A stretch of 64,000 nt of DNA from Desulfobacterales bacterium (GTDB lineage: Bacteria > Desulfobacterota > Desulfobacteria > Desulfobacterales > JAQWFD01), in contig JAQWFD010000014.1 of assembly GCA_028704555.1 (NCBI GenBank), positions 19,827 through 83,826 on the forward strand, written 5' to 3'. This document shows, one piece after another, positions 27,625 to 37,415 of this stretch (positions are counted from its first letter, which is position 1; the number at the start of each line of letters is the position of its first letter). The notes beneath the pieces were generated by a model, which did not search any database, was not told the DNA's origin, and saw only the letters and a list, made by a program, of their open reading frames with translations. Position numbers and translations under genes: made by a program.

Positions 27625-29175
27625 TCACCACTCAGAAATTTTCTGCCTTTTACCGGATGCGGCTTTCGACATCACAAACAAAGGCGCATGGTTGGAGGTA
27701 AACAGCGGCGGCACATTTCGAAGTATCGATGCCACCGCCGGATGCTTTTTAAATTCCCTCTCAAGAAACTGTCTCACCAGATCTCGGCTCCAGCCTTTTG
27801 GATGGATGAATTCCTGATAAAGGCCAAGGTCTGCCTGATAAAAATCACGTGTATTCAATGCACCGGCGTCAGGTCCGTAAACCGGCAGATTAAATATGGC
27901 CAGGTTTAAAAAGGTAACGCAATCACTGAGCCTGGCGGTAAAATCGAGCGTCTGCCGGGCCTCTTTCAGGGTTTCTGAGGGCGTGCCGAATAGAAGATAC
28001 ACAAAAGTGGCAATGCCGGCGTTTTTCAGGTGGGTCAATACCTCAGATATCATCCCGATATCGGTTCCTTTGTTCATTTCGTCCAGAACGTTCTGACTGC
28101 CTGATTCCACCCCGAGTTTCAACATCACACAGCCGGATTTTTTTAGCGCCAGACAGAATTGAGGGTCGGCCAGATGCCGGGTGATTCGGGTAAATCCATA
28201 CCAGGGAATCTGGCGGGTATCGGCACAAAGCGCCTTCATCATGGCCGGGCTGATGGCATTGTCGGTGAGATGGACCAGCGCCGGCTTCAGGCAATGGGTC
28301 AGCAGGGACAGTTCACTGACAGCCTGAGCGGGCGGAACCGGTCGGTAGAGATTTTTTTCGGCTTTTTCCGGGCAGAACGAACACTGGTTCCAGTAGCATC
28401 CGGTAGATGTGTTATAGGGGAGGATCATGGCCGGAGCCAGATAGGGCTTTTCAATAAACGCTGAATAGTCCGGGGCGTAAAATGGCCGGTCGCCTGTTTT
28501 TCCCAGCAATGCCAGCAGGGGCGTTTCGCCCGGGCCGGAAATTATATGATCGATCAGGCCTGTAAACGGATTATTCCATGCCGGCCCTGCCATCCAGGAT
28601 GTCACCAGACCGCCTCCCAGAAGGATTTGAATTTGAGGAAAATGGCGCTTCACAAAGCCGATCATGGCAAATGTGGTGACGGCCTGGCTTAGAAAGTTCA
28701 GGGAAAAACCGATCCGGGAAGGGGTATCCTCTTCTATCAGCCGGCTCAGCCTGTTGCTGAAATAGTCATAAAACGGGTTGATTTCAAAAATTTCCGAAGC
28801 CCGGATCAGATCCGTGCTGCGGACAGCCGATCGGTTGGGGTCCTCATAATTGGTCAGCGTTAACCGGATGCCGAATGACTGGCCTTTTACCGTAAGGAGG
28901 CGATTGATATCACTGACCGCACGCCGGTAACGGTCCCTGTGGGCGTAAATCTGCCATTGGCCCAGCGCTTCCAGATGTCTGAACCGGTTGCCGAACGCTC
29001 TCCGGGTCCATGTGTCGGCCGGGGAAAAATCCGTTTCAAGCAAGGCAGACAAACCCTCGATATTGGCGTCAAGTATGCGGTGAGAAATACCATGAGCGTT
29101 CAGTGCCCCGGCAAGCCTTGCAAGGCCGGCCGGCGGTTCGCAGGGTTTGACCACCGGTGGATAAATCAGAATCAT
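27625..29175 (-). CDS. B12-binding-type radical SAM protein
   Basis: This 516-residue protein starts with ILIYPPVVKPCEPPAGLARLAGAL, the beginning of a cobalamin-binding-like domain, and contains the radical SAM cluster motif CYWNQCSFC (CxxxCxxC) near residue 260, followed by LGVESGSQNVLDEMNKG. Members modify tetrapyrroles, peptides, lipids or RNA; the substrate here is not evident. The ATG at 29175 has a GAGG site. An in-frame start at 29277 would add 34 residues without family similarity. It is divergent from the Hdr cluster. Confidence 0.88.
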   Translation of the reverse strand: MILIYPPVVKPCEPPAGLARLAGALNAHGISHRILDANIEGLSALLETDFSPADTWTRRAFGNRFRHLEALGQWQIYAHRDRYRRAVSDINRLLTVKGQSFGIRLTLTNYEDPNRSAVRSTDLIRASEIFEINPFYDYFSNRLSRLIEEDTPSRIGFSLNFLSQAVTTFAMIGFVKRHFPQIQILLGGGLVTSWMAGPAWNNPFTGLIDHIISGPGETPLLALLGKTGDRPFYAPDYSAFIEKPYLAPAMILPYNTSTGCYWNQCSFCPEKAEKNLYRPVPPAQAVSELSLLTHCLKPALVHLTDNAISPAMMKALCADTRQIPWYGFTRITRHLADPQFCLALKKSGCVMLKLGVESGSQNVLDEMNKGTDIGMISEVLTHLKNAGIATFVYLLFGTPSETLKEARQTLDFTARLSDCVTFLNLAIFNLPVYGPDAGALNTRDFYQADLGLYQEFIHPKGWSRDLVRQFLEREFKKHPAVASILRNVPPLFTSNHAPLFVMSKAASGKRQKISEW

Positions 29176-29326
29176 AATGCCTCGGGGTGCGGTCAAGAGT
29201 CGTGAGTCAAGCGTCCTCTGACCTCTGCCCTTGAGTCCGCCTTGACACGGTTTGTAAAAAAGAGGATATATTACCACGGCTGTTTGTTGTGGAACAAGAG
29301 GTATTCATTGGTTGAAGGAAATGGTT

Positions 29327-32300
29327 ATGTCAGGCCCTTTAAAAGTTAAGTCCTGCGGTGCGGTGTTGATCGTTGGCGCCGGGATTGCCGGTTTGCTGGC
29401 AGCCGAAGAACTGGCAGCGTCCGGATATGATGTCTGGTTGATCGAAGAATCCTCTGCGGCGGGTGGCCGGATGGCGCAACTGGACAGGTTGTTTCCCGCC
29501 GATGACTGCGCCATGTGAGCGCTGGCTCCCAGACTGGCCGGGATCGGCCGGCATCATCGAATCAAGATCATGACAAATGCCCGTCTGATGGAATTGAATG
29601 GAGCGCCCGGGGATTTTACTGCCCGAATCTTTCAGCATCCCGGCTTTGTTGATCCTTCCCGATGTACAGGCTGCGGCGACTGTACCCGTGTCTGCCCGGT
29701 GAAGATTCCGAATGAATTTGATGAGGGGCTTTCCCTCCAAACCGCTATTTCCCGCCGGTACGCACAGGCCGTGCCCGAAGTCATGTCGATTACCCGGCGC
29801 GGAACTGCGCCCTGCAAGGCCGCCTGTCCGGCCCATGTCAACCTGCAGGGCATGATCGATCTGATTCGCGAAGGCAGGTACCGTCAGGCGCTGATACTGT
29901 TCAAACAGGATCATCCGTTTCCGGGAATCTGCGGCCGGGTATGTCATCATCCCTGTGAACAGAACTGCTCACGCCGGCAGGTTGATCAGCCGCTGTCCAT
30001 CAAGGCGTTTCACCGGTTTTTATCCGATTTCGATGCGGATAGGCCGGATCCGTATGTGCCTGAAGTTTCTGAGAAGAAAAACGACAGGCTCGCCGTCATC
30101 GGCAGCGGGGCGACAGGCCTTTCAGCGGCATATTTTCTGGCACTGAAAGGGTATGCGGTGACCGTGTTTGAGCGGCGTGATAAGGCCGGCGGGATGATGA
30201 CGGACGCCGATGCCGGGGGGAGCTTTCCGCAGGCGGTGGTTCAGCGGGAAATTGCCGTTATTGAAAAAATGGGGGTAACGATTTTAACGGGCATTGATGT
30301 GGGGCAGGATATGACCCTGGATGCAGTCAAACAGGCCGGATTCAAGGCCGTGTTTCTTGCGACCGGGGGCGGGCGTCAGCCCGGGCAAAAGCGCATGGAT
30401 GCGGTTTTGCCCGCGGGCGTTCACGATGAACCGGAACCCGGACGAAACGGTATGCCCTGGCTGTTTACGGAAGGGGCTTCGGGTAACCACCGATCCATAG
30501 TCGAGGCAGTTGCCGCGGGAAAGTCAGCGGCTGGCCGGATTGAACGCTATCTGAACGACGGGGATTCAAATTGGAATCCTCCGGAAAATCTGGACCCGGC
30601 CCGGCCGGATACCGTCGGAGTCCGGGTATTGAACAGAATCCCGCTGTACCGGCATCCGGGCCGTGCGTCCGGGGGCTGCATTGACGAACGGGAGGATATG
30701 GCGGCACTGAAAATCAACGCCCGGAAGGAAGCGGGCCGGTGTCTTCAATGCGGGATCTGCGGGGAATGCCAGGAGTGCGTGAATGTCTGCGGTGCCGGTG
30801 CCATAGATCTCAGCGCCCGTGCCGTGGAAAAAACAATTGAGGTGGGGGCCGTCATTGTTGCATCCGGTGCAGAGTTGTTTGATCCCGCCGGTCTGGATGA
30901 ATTTTATCTGTACCGGCGAAACCCGAACGTGTTGACCAGTCTTGAATTTGAGCGGATTTTAAGCCCTGAGGGACCGACCCGTGGTCAGCTCCTCAGGCCG
31001 TGGGACCGTATTCGGCCGGGAAAAATTGCCTGGCTGCAATGTGTGGGTTCCAGAAGCACCCGGCAGGGATTGAACAGTTATTGTTCAACGGTTTGCTGCA
31101 TGAGCGCCATAAACCAGGCCGCCAGCGCCAGAAAAAACGGCAAAAATTCTCCGGAATGCACGGTGTTCTACCGGGATATCCGGACAACCGGCAGGGACGG
31201 GGAAGCCTATTTTCTGAAGGCCGGGGAGGACAGAAAAATCCGTTTTGTCCGATCGGCCATCCATACCCTTGTCGAGGTGCCGGGAACAAGAGACTTAAGG
31301 TGCCGGTATGTCAATGACTCAGGAGATATCGTTGAGGAAATTTTTCAGATGGTGGTGCTGTCCGTAGGGATTGGCGCTTCCGAATCGGGTCAGCAGATGC
31401 TGCATCAGGCTGGGGTAAGGTTGAGCAGCCACGGGTTTGCAGCCACTGACAGTTTCAGGCCTGTGGCGACCAGCCGGCCGGGCGTGTACGCGTGCGGTAC
31501 GGTCAAAGGCCCGGCGGATATTTCGCAGGCGGTCACGGAGGCAGGCGCGGCGGTCTGCATGATAAAGATGGATCTGTTAACGGCTGACCGGGCAGCACCG
31601 GAAGCCGAATCTGTTTTACCGGTCCGGGAGGATTCCTGCGGACCGGCCCGCATCGGGGTGTTCGTGTGCAGCTGCGGAACGAACATCGGTGGTATCATCG
31701 ATGTCAACCGGCTCAAAGACTATGCAGGATCGTTGCGGCATGTGGCGCATGCGGCGTGCCATATGTTTGCCTGTTCCCAGAATGCAGCCCGTCAGATGAA
31801 AGAGAGCATCCGGCGGTATCAGCTCAACCGGGTGGTCATTGCCGGGTGCAGTCCCAAAACCCACGAGCCGGTTTTTCGGGAGTTGCTCGTGGAATGCGGG
31901 CTGAATCCCTTCCAGCTGGAATGGGCCAATATCCGAAATCATTGCACCTGGGTTCATGCCGATGACAGGCCGGGGGCATGGGAAAAGAGTAAAACCCTTG
32001 TCCGTATGGCTGTGGCCCGGGCGGCATTGCTAAAACCCCTGCAGGAAAAAATCATACCGGTTTGTTCCCGGGCGTTGATTGTCGGTGCGGGCGTGGCAGG
32101 GCTCAATGCGGCCTTGTGCCTGGGGGATCTGGGTATTGCCGTTGATTTGATCGAAAGACAGCCGCAAGCCGGTGGCATGGCCGCAATGGTGTATCAAACC
32201 ATCGAAGGAAAGCAGGTACGTTCCTGGCTGAATGAACTGACAGATCGGGTTTGCCGTCATGGGAATATTCGCCTGATGACTGAGACACAGCTGACCGGAT

Positions 32301-33313
32301 GGGACGGATTCGTTGGAAATTTTACCGTGACCATGCAGTCAGATCGTGACCATGAAATCCATACAGGTGAATATGGGGCCGTGATCCTCGCGACCGGTGC
32401 CGGCCAATATCAGCCCGATGAATTTGGCTATGGTACCGATTCGCGTATCGTTACTCAGATAGAACTCGAACAGCTGCTCGGACAGGCAACCGCCGGCAGC
32501 TGGGGCCGCGTTGTCATGATTCAGTGCGTCGGGTCCCGCAACAAAAAAAATAACCGGTGCTCACGGATCTGCTGCCAGAACGCCATAAAAAATGCCCTGA
32601 TAATAAAACGGCAGCATCCGGCGGCCCACGTGCATATCCTCTACAGGGATATCCGGACCTGCGGGGTGATGGAGGACTATTATACAGAAGCAAGGCAGCT
32701 GGGCATCCGGTTTATCCGATATGAAGCTGATTTTTCTCCTGAAGTCAAATTGGCCGGCTCCCGGATCGATATTTCGGTATACGATCCCGTGATTCAGGAA
32801 ACCATCGACCTTCAGGCCGATCTGCTGGTACTGAGCGCCGCGACGGTTTCACAGGATATACAGCCGCTTCAACGGCTGATGAAGCTGAGCCGGTACCCGG
32901 ACGGGTTTGTGATGGCGGCCGATTCCAGACTCCAGCCGGTACAACTGTCTCAGGAGGGCGTGTTTGCCTGTGGAAGCGCGCTGGGGCCCTGTCTGATGAC
33001 CGAATCCATCGGCCAGGCTCAGGCCGCAGCATCCAAAGCGGCCGCACTGCTTTCCGGATCCTGGATCAGGGGCGCTGCGGTAACCGCAATCGTTGATGAA
33101 AGGCGGTGCTGCCGCTGTCTGAACTGTGTCCGTATCTGTCCCTCTCATGCCGCCAGATACGATGGCGTCGAGAAAAAGATACGAATTGAACCCGCGTTGT
33201 GCCGGGGATGCGGCATATGTGTGGGTGCATGTCCGGCAAAAGCCATTATGTTGAATAACTGTGAGTCTTCGCTGATGATGAGTCAGGTTGACGCGCTGAT
33301 GGAGAATGGATGA
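29327..33313 (+). CDS. hdrA: Selenocysteine-containing HdrA-GltD-HdrA flavoprotein fusion
   Basis: With the UGA at 29516 read as Sec64, this is one 1328-residue protein. Order: HdrA-type FAD motif (VLIVGAGIAGLLAAEELA), then DDCAM-Sec, where family members have Cys or Sec; a ferredoxin cluster starting at C113; a GltD-like iron-sulfur segment (PCKAACPAHVN, GRVCHHPCEQNC) and FAD/NAD domain (AVIGSGATGLSAAY); the HdrA core (CVGSR, CCMSAINQA); a second HdrA with IVGAGVAGLNAAL and CVGSR; and two terminal ferredoxin motifs (CCRCLNCVRICP, CRGCGICVGACP). HdrA flavins perform electron bifurcation. The ATG at 29327 has an AAGGA site. The stop overlaps the mvhD-like start by one base. Without Sec read-through the frame would give only a 63-residue peptide. 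Confidence 0.9.
29516..29551 (+). promoter_or_regulatory. In-frame UGA (Sec) and candidate bacterial SECIS in hdrA
   Basis: The UGA is at 29516-29518. Downstream CTGGCC (29534-29539) and GGCCGG (29546-29551) form a 6-bp stem around a six-base loop that begins with GGG, 21 bases after the UGA. Distance and loop Gs agree with known bacterial SECIS elements, which are recognised by SelB. The structure was folded by eye. Confidence 0.75.
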
Positions 33314-33750
33314 TGGATAAGAAACTGGTTATTATCGCATTCTGTTGCGACAACTGAGGATATACCGCCGCGGACCTGGCAGGTTCCATGAGGCTGGCGT
33401 ATCCGGCACAGGTGAACATTATAAAAGTGCCCTGCTCTGGAAGTGTCCAGGTGATGGACATGCTGAGAGCAATTCAGAAAGGCGCGGATGGCGTATATGT
33501 CGTTGGCTGCCCGGACGGGGGATGCCGGTTTCAGGAAGGCAATCTCAGGGCGCGTGAACGGGTTTCCCATGTCCGCGAGCTGCTTGAGGAGGTCGGTCTG
33601 GAGGGCGGACGGGTCGCTATGGTTCAGCTGGCCTCCGGTCAGGCCCGGGAGTTTTCCGATACGGCCCGGCAGATAACGGAAAAAATAATAAAGCTCGGTC
33701 CCAATCCATTGAAACGGTGTCGAAAAAATAGCGAGAGCATGGATCTGTGA
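33313..33750 (+). CDS. mvhD: Selenocysteine-containing MvhD/FrhD-type [2Fe-2S] electron-transfer protein
   Basis: Reading the UGA at 33355 as Sec15 gives a 145-residue protein with FCCDN-Sec-GYTAADLAG, PAQVNIIKVPCSGSV and GADGVYVVGCPDGGCRF, the cysteine set of the MvhD/FrhD family. The family's CxxC/CxxU [2Fe-2S] ligand region falls exactly at the UGA; the Sec form is known in methanogen VhuD. The protein passes electrons from a hydrogenase or dehydrogenase to HdrA. The start overlaps the hdrA stop by one base and its stop overlaps the next ATG by one base, so translation is coupled. Confidence 0.9.
33355..33387 (+). promoter_or_regulatory. In-frame UGA (Sec) and candidate bacterial SECIS in mvhD
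   Basis: The UGA is at 33355-33357. GGACCT (33372-33377) and AGGTTCC (33381-33387) pair over 6 bp with one bulged U around the loop GGC, 20 bases after the UGA. The geometry matches the elements in the two flanking genes. Confidence 0.75.
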
Positions 33751-34991
33751 TGAATCATATCCGGATAGATGACTTAAATTATTGTATGACCTGCAACGCA
33801 TGTTCTTCCGGATGCCCGGCTTCCGGACTCGATGGTATGCATCCGGCAAAACTGCTGCATATGATGGCGCTCGGCATGGAGCAAAAACTGATTCAGTCGG
33901 ATTGGATCTGGATGTGCACCCTGTGTCAGCGGTGTCAGTATGCCTGTCCGATGAACGTGGATATCCCCGGACTGATATTTGAACTGCGAAGCCGGCGATT
34001 GCGGGAATCTCGCCCTGAAGGCATTCGCCGGTCCTGCGATGTGGCGCTTGACAATCCGGGGTGCAGCGCCATGGGCCTATCGGATGAGGACTGGCAGTTT
34101 GTGGTTAACGATGTTCTCGAAGAGGTGCGCGGTGCCCAAAAGGGCTTTGAATCTCTCGAGGCACCTGTCGACCGGGAGGGTGCCTGCTTTTTTCTCAATC
34201 AGAATTCAAAAGAGCCGATGTTTGAGGCGGAGGAAATGGTGCCGCTGTGGAAAATCCTTCATCTGGCCGGTGCGGACTGGACTTACGGTTCCCGGGGGTG
34301 GGCGGCAGAAAATTACTGCATGTTTCTGGCCGATGATCAGCACTGGGAGCAGATCGTGCGGATCAAGGCAGATGCGGTCAGCAAACTGAGGTGCCGGGTC
34401 TGGCTCAATACCGAATGAGGCCATGAGCTGTATGCCGTCCGGTCCGGACTGCAGCGATTCAATATTCCCCATTCGTTTGAAGTCAAAAGCATCATCGAAT
34501 ACTATGCCCGATGGATCCGGGAAGGAAGGCTCCCGGTCAGTGCCGAATGGAATTCCGATCTGAAAATCAAGTTTACCATACATGATCCGTGTAATCTGGT
34601 TCGCAAGAGTTTTGGCGATTCAATAGCCGAGGACTTGCGATTTGTGGTTAAATCGGTTGTCGGTCCGGAAAATGTGGTCGAGATGACACCGAACCGGTCG
34701 AATAATTACTGCTGCGGCGGCGGCGGCGGGGCAGTACAGTCCGGAAAGGCTGATTCCCGGCGACAGTTTGGAACCCTGAAACTGGAACAGATTCTGGCGA
34801 CAGGCGCGCAATACTGCATTGCCCCGTGTCATAACTGCCATTCCCAGATATCGGATCTGAGCAGGTTCCACGGGGCGGGGTTCCGCGTGGTTCATTTGTG
34901 GACCCTGATATGCCTTTCTATGGGTATTCTGGATGAAAATGAGAGAATCCATCTGGGACCGGAACTCAAGACCGTGGGCTTGCCGTCATAG
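33750..34991 (+). CDS. Selenocysteine-containing HdrC-HdrB-like fusion (CCG-domain iron-sulfur protein)
   Basis: With the UGA at 34416 read as Sec223 this is a 413-residue protein. The N-terminal 70 residues carry two HdrC-type [4Fe-4S] motifs, CMTCNACSSGCP and CTLCQRCQYACP. The rest is HdrB-like: a degenerate first CCG domain ending in NTE-Sec-GHE, where relatives have ECGH, and a full second domain with HDPCN, NYCCGGGGG and PCHNCH. HdrB-type proteins hold unusual [4Fe-4S] clusters that reduce disulfides or pass electrons on. The ATG at 33750 overlaps the previous stop by one base. MetV follows after 51 bases. The loss of cysteines in the first CCG domain suggests that only one non-cubane cluster remains. 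Confidence 0.88.
34416..34449 (+). promoter_or_regulatory. In-frame UGA (Sec) and candidate bacterial SECIS in the HdrCB-like gene
   Basis: The UGA is at 34416-34418. GTCCG (34437-34441) and CGGAC (34445-34449) make a perfect 5-bp stem with the loop GTC, 23 bases after the UGA; an outer GCTG/CAGC pairing can extend it. Confidence 0.72.
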
Positions 34992-35042
34992 CCGATGAAA
35001 ACAGTGCCTGTAGCAGGCGATTGAAAGTGAAGCGGAGGGATT

Positions 35043-35705
35043 ATGATAGTGGTTCAACGAAAACCGTTTGATGAAATCAGGGACATGATCCATGGTTTCG
35101 GCAGGGTTCTGATTGTCGGATGCGGCACCTGCAGCACGGTCTGTCATGCCGGCGGAGAAGCTCAGGTGGCGGTGTTGAGCGCCCAGCTGGAGATGGCATC
35201 GCGGCTTGCCGGCCAGCCGATGGAACCTGTATCGGTAACGGTGGAGCGGCAGTGTGACAGAGCGTTTTTTACCCAGCTCGATACCCTGGCAGATGCGTCC
35301 GATGCCATATTGTCCATGGGCTGCGGCGCAGGTATCCAGCTTCTGGCAGAGGCATATCCCCATAAGCCGGTATTCCCGGCAGTCGATACCCGGTTTGTCG
35401 GGATCACCCGGGAGGACGGATGGTATGAAGAACGGTGTCGGTGTTGCGGCAGGTGCATGCTGGGGCTCACTGCCGGCGTCTGTCCGATAACGATGTGTGC
35501 AAAAAAAATGCTCAACGGTCCCTGCGGCGGGGTTATGAACGGGGCATGCGAGGTTCATCCGGATCTGCCCTGCGCATGGCAGATCATCTATGATCGGCTG
35601 CGCCTCCAGGGGAGACTGGATTGCCTGGAGCCGATCATTCCGCCGGTTGACTGGATGGACCAGGTGCCGGCATCGGTGGTTCAACCGGGATTCCGGAAAC
35701 GGTGA
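35043..35705 (+). CDS. metV: MetV-type zinc/iron-sulfur subunit of methylene-THF reductase
   Basis: This 220-residue protein has two parts: a Rossmann-like half (VLIVGCGTCSTVCHAGGEAQV, ILSMGCGAGIQLLAEA) and the cysteine-rich C-terminal region typical of MetV (CRCCGRCMLG, GVCPITMCAKKMLNGPCGG, GACEVHPDLPCAW). MetV pairs with MetF and links it to iron-sulfur electron carriers in acetogens. The ATG at 35043 has a GGAGGG site. It sits between the Hdr-like genes and metF, which ties the complex to the methyl branch of the Wood-Ljungdahl pathway. Confidence 0.92.
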   Translation: MIVVQRKPFDEIRDMIHGFGRVLIVGCGTCSTVCHAGGEAQVAVLSAQLEMASRLAGQPMEPVSVTVERQCDRAFFTQLDTLADASDAILSMGCGAGIQLLAEAYPHKPVFPAVDTRFVGITREDGWYEERCRCCGRCMLGLTAGVCPITMCAKKMLNGPCGGVMNGACEVHPDLPCAWQIIYDRLRLQGRLDCLEPIIPPVDWMDQVPASVVQPGFRKR

Positions 35706-35870
35706 TCGAATTATATTCTTTCGACAGATTCCACAGATTATTATTGATTTTACTAAATTGAAAATCCCGTAGTCTATTTTTTTTAATCTGTGAAAATCTG
35801 TGGATACTGCTTTTTCCCCATAGATTAATATTTTTAAATCCACTGAAGTATTTGAGTGAAAAGGGCCTGT

Positions 35871-36809
35871 ATGACATTTCGAAGCCATCTGCAAAGTGTT
35901 CTTAAATCCGGTCAATTTGCGGTTACCTCAGAGCTTGCCCCTCCCCGGGGAGCGGATCCGACTGTGGTGAGGGAAAAAGCCTCGTGGTTCAAAACATTCG
36001 TTGATGCGGTCAACGTGACAGACAATCAGACTGCCGTGGCCCGGATGTCCAGCTTGGCGGCTGCCGTTATGCTGCTCAGGGAAGGGGTGGAGCCTGTCTG
36101 GCAGATGGTATGCCGGGATCGAAATCGTATTGCCATGCAGAGTGATATTCTGGGGGGCTGCGGACTTGGCCTTCGTAACCTTCTCTGCCTTTCGGGCGAT
36201 CACCCGGTATGCGGGGATCAGCCTTATGCCAGAGCCGTTTTTGATATTGATTCCATTCAGCAGATACAGATGGTCCGTCAAATGCGGGATGAGGCAAGAT
36301 TTCTCAGCGGGGATACCATTTCAAGCCCTCCTGATATGTTTATCGGCGCGGTAGCCAATCCGTTTGCATCACCGGTTCAATGGCGTGTGCATCGGCTGGC
36401 GAAAAAAATCAGGGCCGGCGCCGATTTTATTCAGACTCAGTGTGTGTTTGATATGGCAAGGTTCGGAGAATGGATATGCCAGGCCCGGGATATGGGGCTG
36501 ACTGAAAAGACATTCATTATGGCCGGGCTGGTTCCGTTAAAATCTGTGGAAATGGCGGAATATATGGTCAGAAAAGTTCCCGGGATCGATATCCCGGATG
36601 CGGTGATCCGCCGGATCAAAGGTGTGGACAACCCCCGCCGGGAAGAGGAGGGCATCCGGATTGCCTGTGAGCAGATAGAACAGCTCAGAGCGCTTGACGG
36701 CATATCCGGGATTCACCTGATGACGATCAACCGGGAGCATAAAATTCCGGAAATTGTCGAGAGGGCGGGATTGCTTCCCCGGCCCCGGCCGGAGGGATCA
36801 CTGGTTTGA
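35871..36809 (+). CDS. metF: Methylenetetrahydrofolate reductase MetF
   Basis: This 312-residue TIM-barrel flavoprotein has FAVTSELAPPRGAD near its start, NVTDNQTAVARMSS, LCLSGDHP, and FIQTQCVFD with MAGLVPLKS, all MetF landmarks. It reduces methylene-THF to methyl-THF, or oxidises methyl-THF when the pathway runs backwards in sulfate reducers. The ATG at 35871 has an AAGGG site; a GTG at 35856 is possible. A gap of 165 bases separates it from metV. Confidence 0.93.
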   Translation: MTFRSHLQSVLKSGQFAVTSELAPPRGADPTVVREKASWFKTFVDAVNVTDNQTAVARMSSLAAAVMLLREGVEPVWQMVCRDRNRIAMQSDILGGCGLGLRNLLCLSGDHPVCGDQPYARAVFDIDSIQQIQMVRQMRDEARFLSGDTISSPPDMFIGAVANPFASPVQWRVHRLAKKIRAGADFIQTQCVFDMARFGEWICQARDMGLTEKTFIMAGLVPLKSVEMAEYMVRKVPGIDIPDAVIRRIKGVDNPRREEEGIRIACEQIEQLRALDGISGIHLMTINREHKIPEIVERAGLLPRPRPEGSLV

Positions 36810-36840
36810 CGGTTTGGCATCCGGCTCTTTTGAGAAGTCT

Positions 36841-37242
36841 TCAATTCGGGTTTTCCGGAAGGATTTTCCACCCTCTGATTTTATAAAATATATAGATTCC
36901 GCTGAAACTGCCCAGGGCGTCCGCCAGCAAATCAAATACATCCGAGCTTCTGTGGGGGATAAAATACTGGTGGATTTCGTCGCTTAATCCGTAAAAGGTG
37001 GAAAAAAGAATACTCAGCGTAATGAGCAGCCGGATGCTGCTTATGGCCGGTAAGGTGCTCAGCGCCCTGAAAAACAGGATGCCCAAAACCGCATAGCCCA
37101 TAAAATGGAGGACCTTGTCGATATGGATTACTTTCGGGATGTGTTTCGGAGCGGGATGGGAGGACATGATAAAAATGACAATACAGAACAGGATCAGTGG
37201 AAGCCAGAACAGAATAAAATTTTTGTACAGTTTTTCCAGCAT
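36841..37242 (-). CDS. VanZ-like membrane protein
   Basis: This 133-residue protein has four membrane helices. It carries the VanZ pattern: DKVLHFMGYAVLG after the first helix and GLSDEIHQYFIPHRSSDVFDLLADALG before the last. The family is widespread and mostly uncharacterised; only a few members are linked to teicoplanin resistance, so no resistance role is inferred. Confidence 0.85.
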   Translation of the reverse strand: MLEKLYKNFILFWLPLILFCIVIFIMSSHPAPKHIPKVIHIDKVLHFMGYAVLGILFFRALSTLPAISSIRLLITLSILFSTFYGLSDEIHQYFIPHRSSDVFDLLADALGSFSGIYIFYKIRGWKILPENPN

Positions 37243-37415
37243 ATGGGACCGTCCCGATGGGATAGGTTGTTCAAACCTGTTTGAAGATGGATTCCGGTAT
37301 TGTCCGGCGCATGAAAGCTAAATCTCATTCGGCAGGAAATTCGCTTAAACATTCCGGGACCGGTATCCGTTTTCCCGGAATCGATCCCGGAATGGCATTC
37401 CGGTTTTCATTATAG

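Noticed and set aside
29312..29570. HdrA gene as a pseudogene broken by a stop at 29516
   Set aside because: The frame continues without shift, the UGA sits where the family has Cys or Sec, and two following genes show the same pattern with hairpins.
33388..33750. Separate short gene starting at 33388
   Set aside because: It lacks the N-terminal ligand region of MvhD. Reading through the UGA at 33355 restores the full family length and the overlap with hdrA.
34635..34991. Separate gene for the C-terminal CCG domain
   Set aside because: It is in frame with 33750-34415 and is joined to it by reading the UGA at 34416 as Sec; no ribosome site precedes 34635.
36841..37242. Glycopeptide resistance determinant (VanZ)
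   Set aside because: The VanZ family is broad and no van genes are nearby; resistance is not supported.
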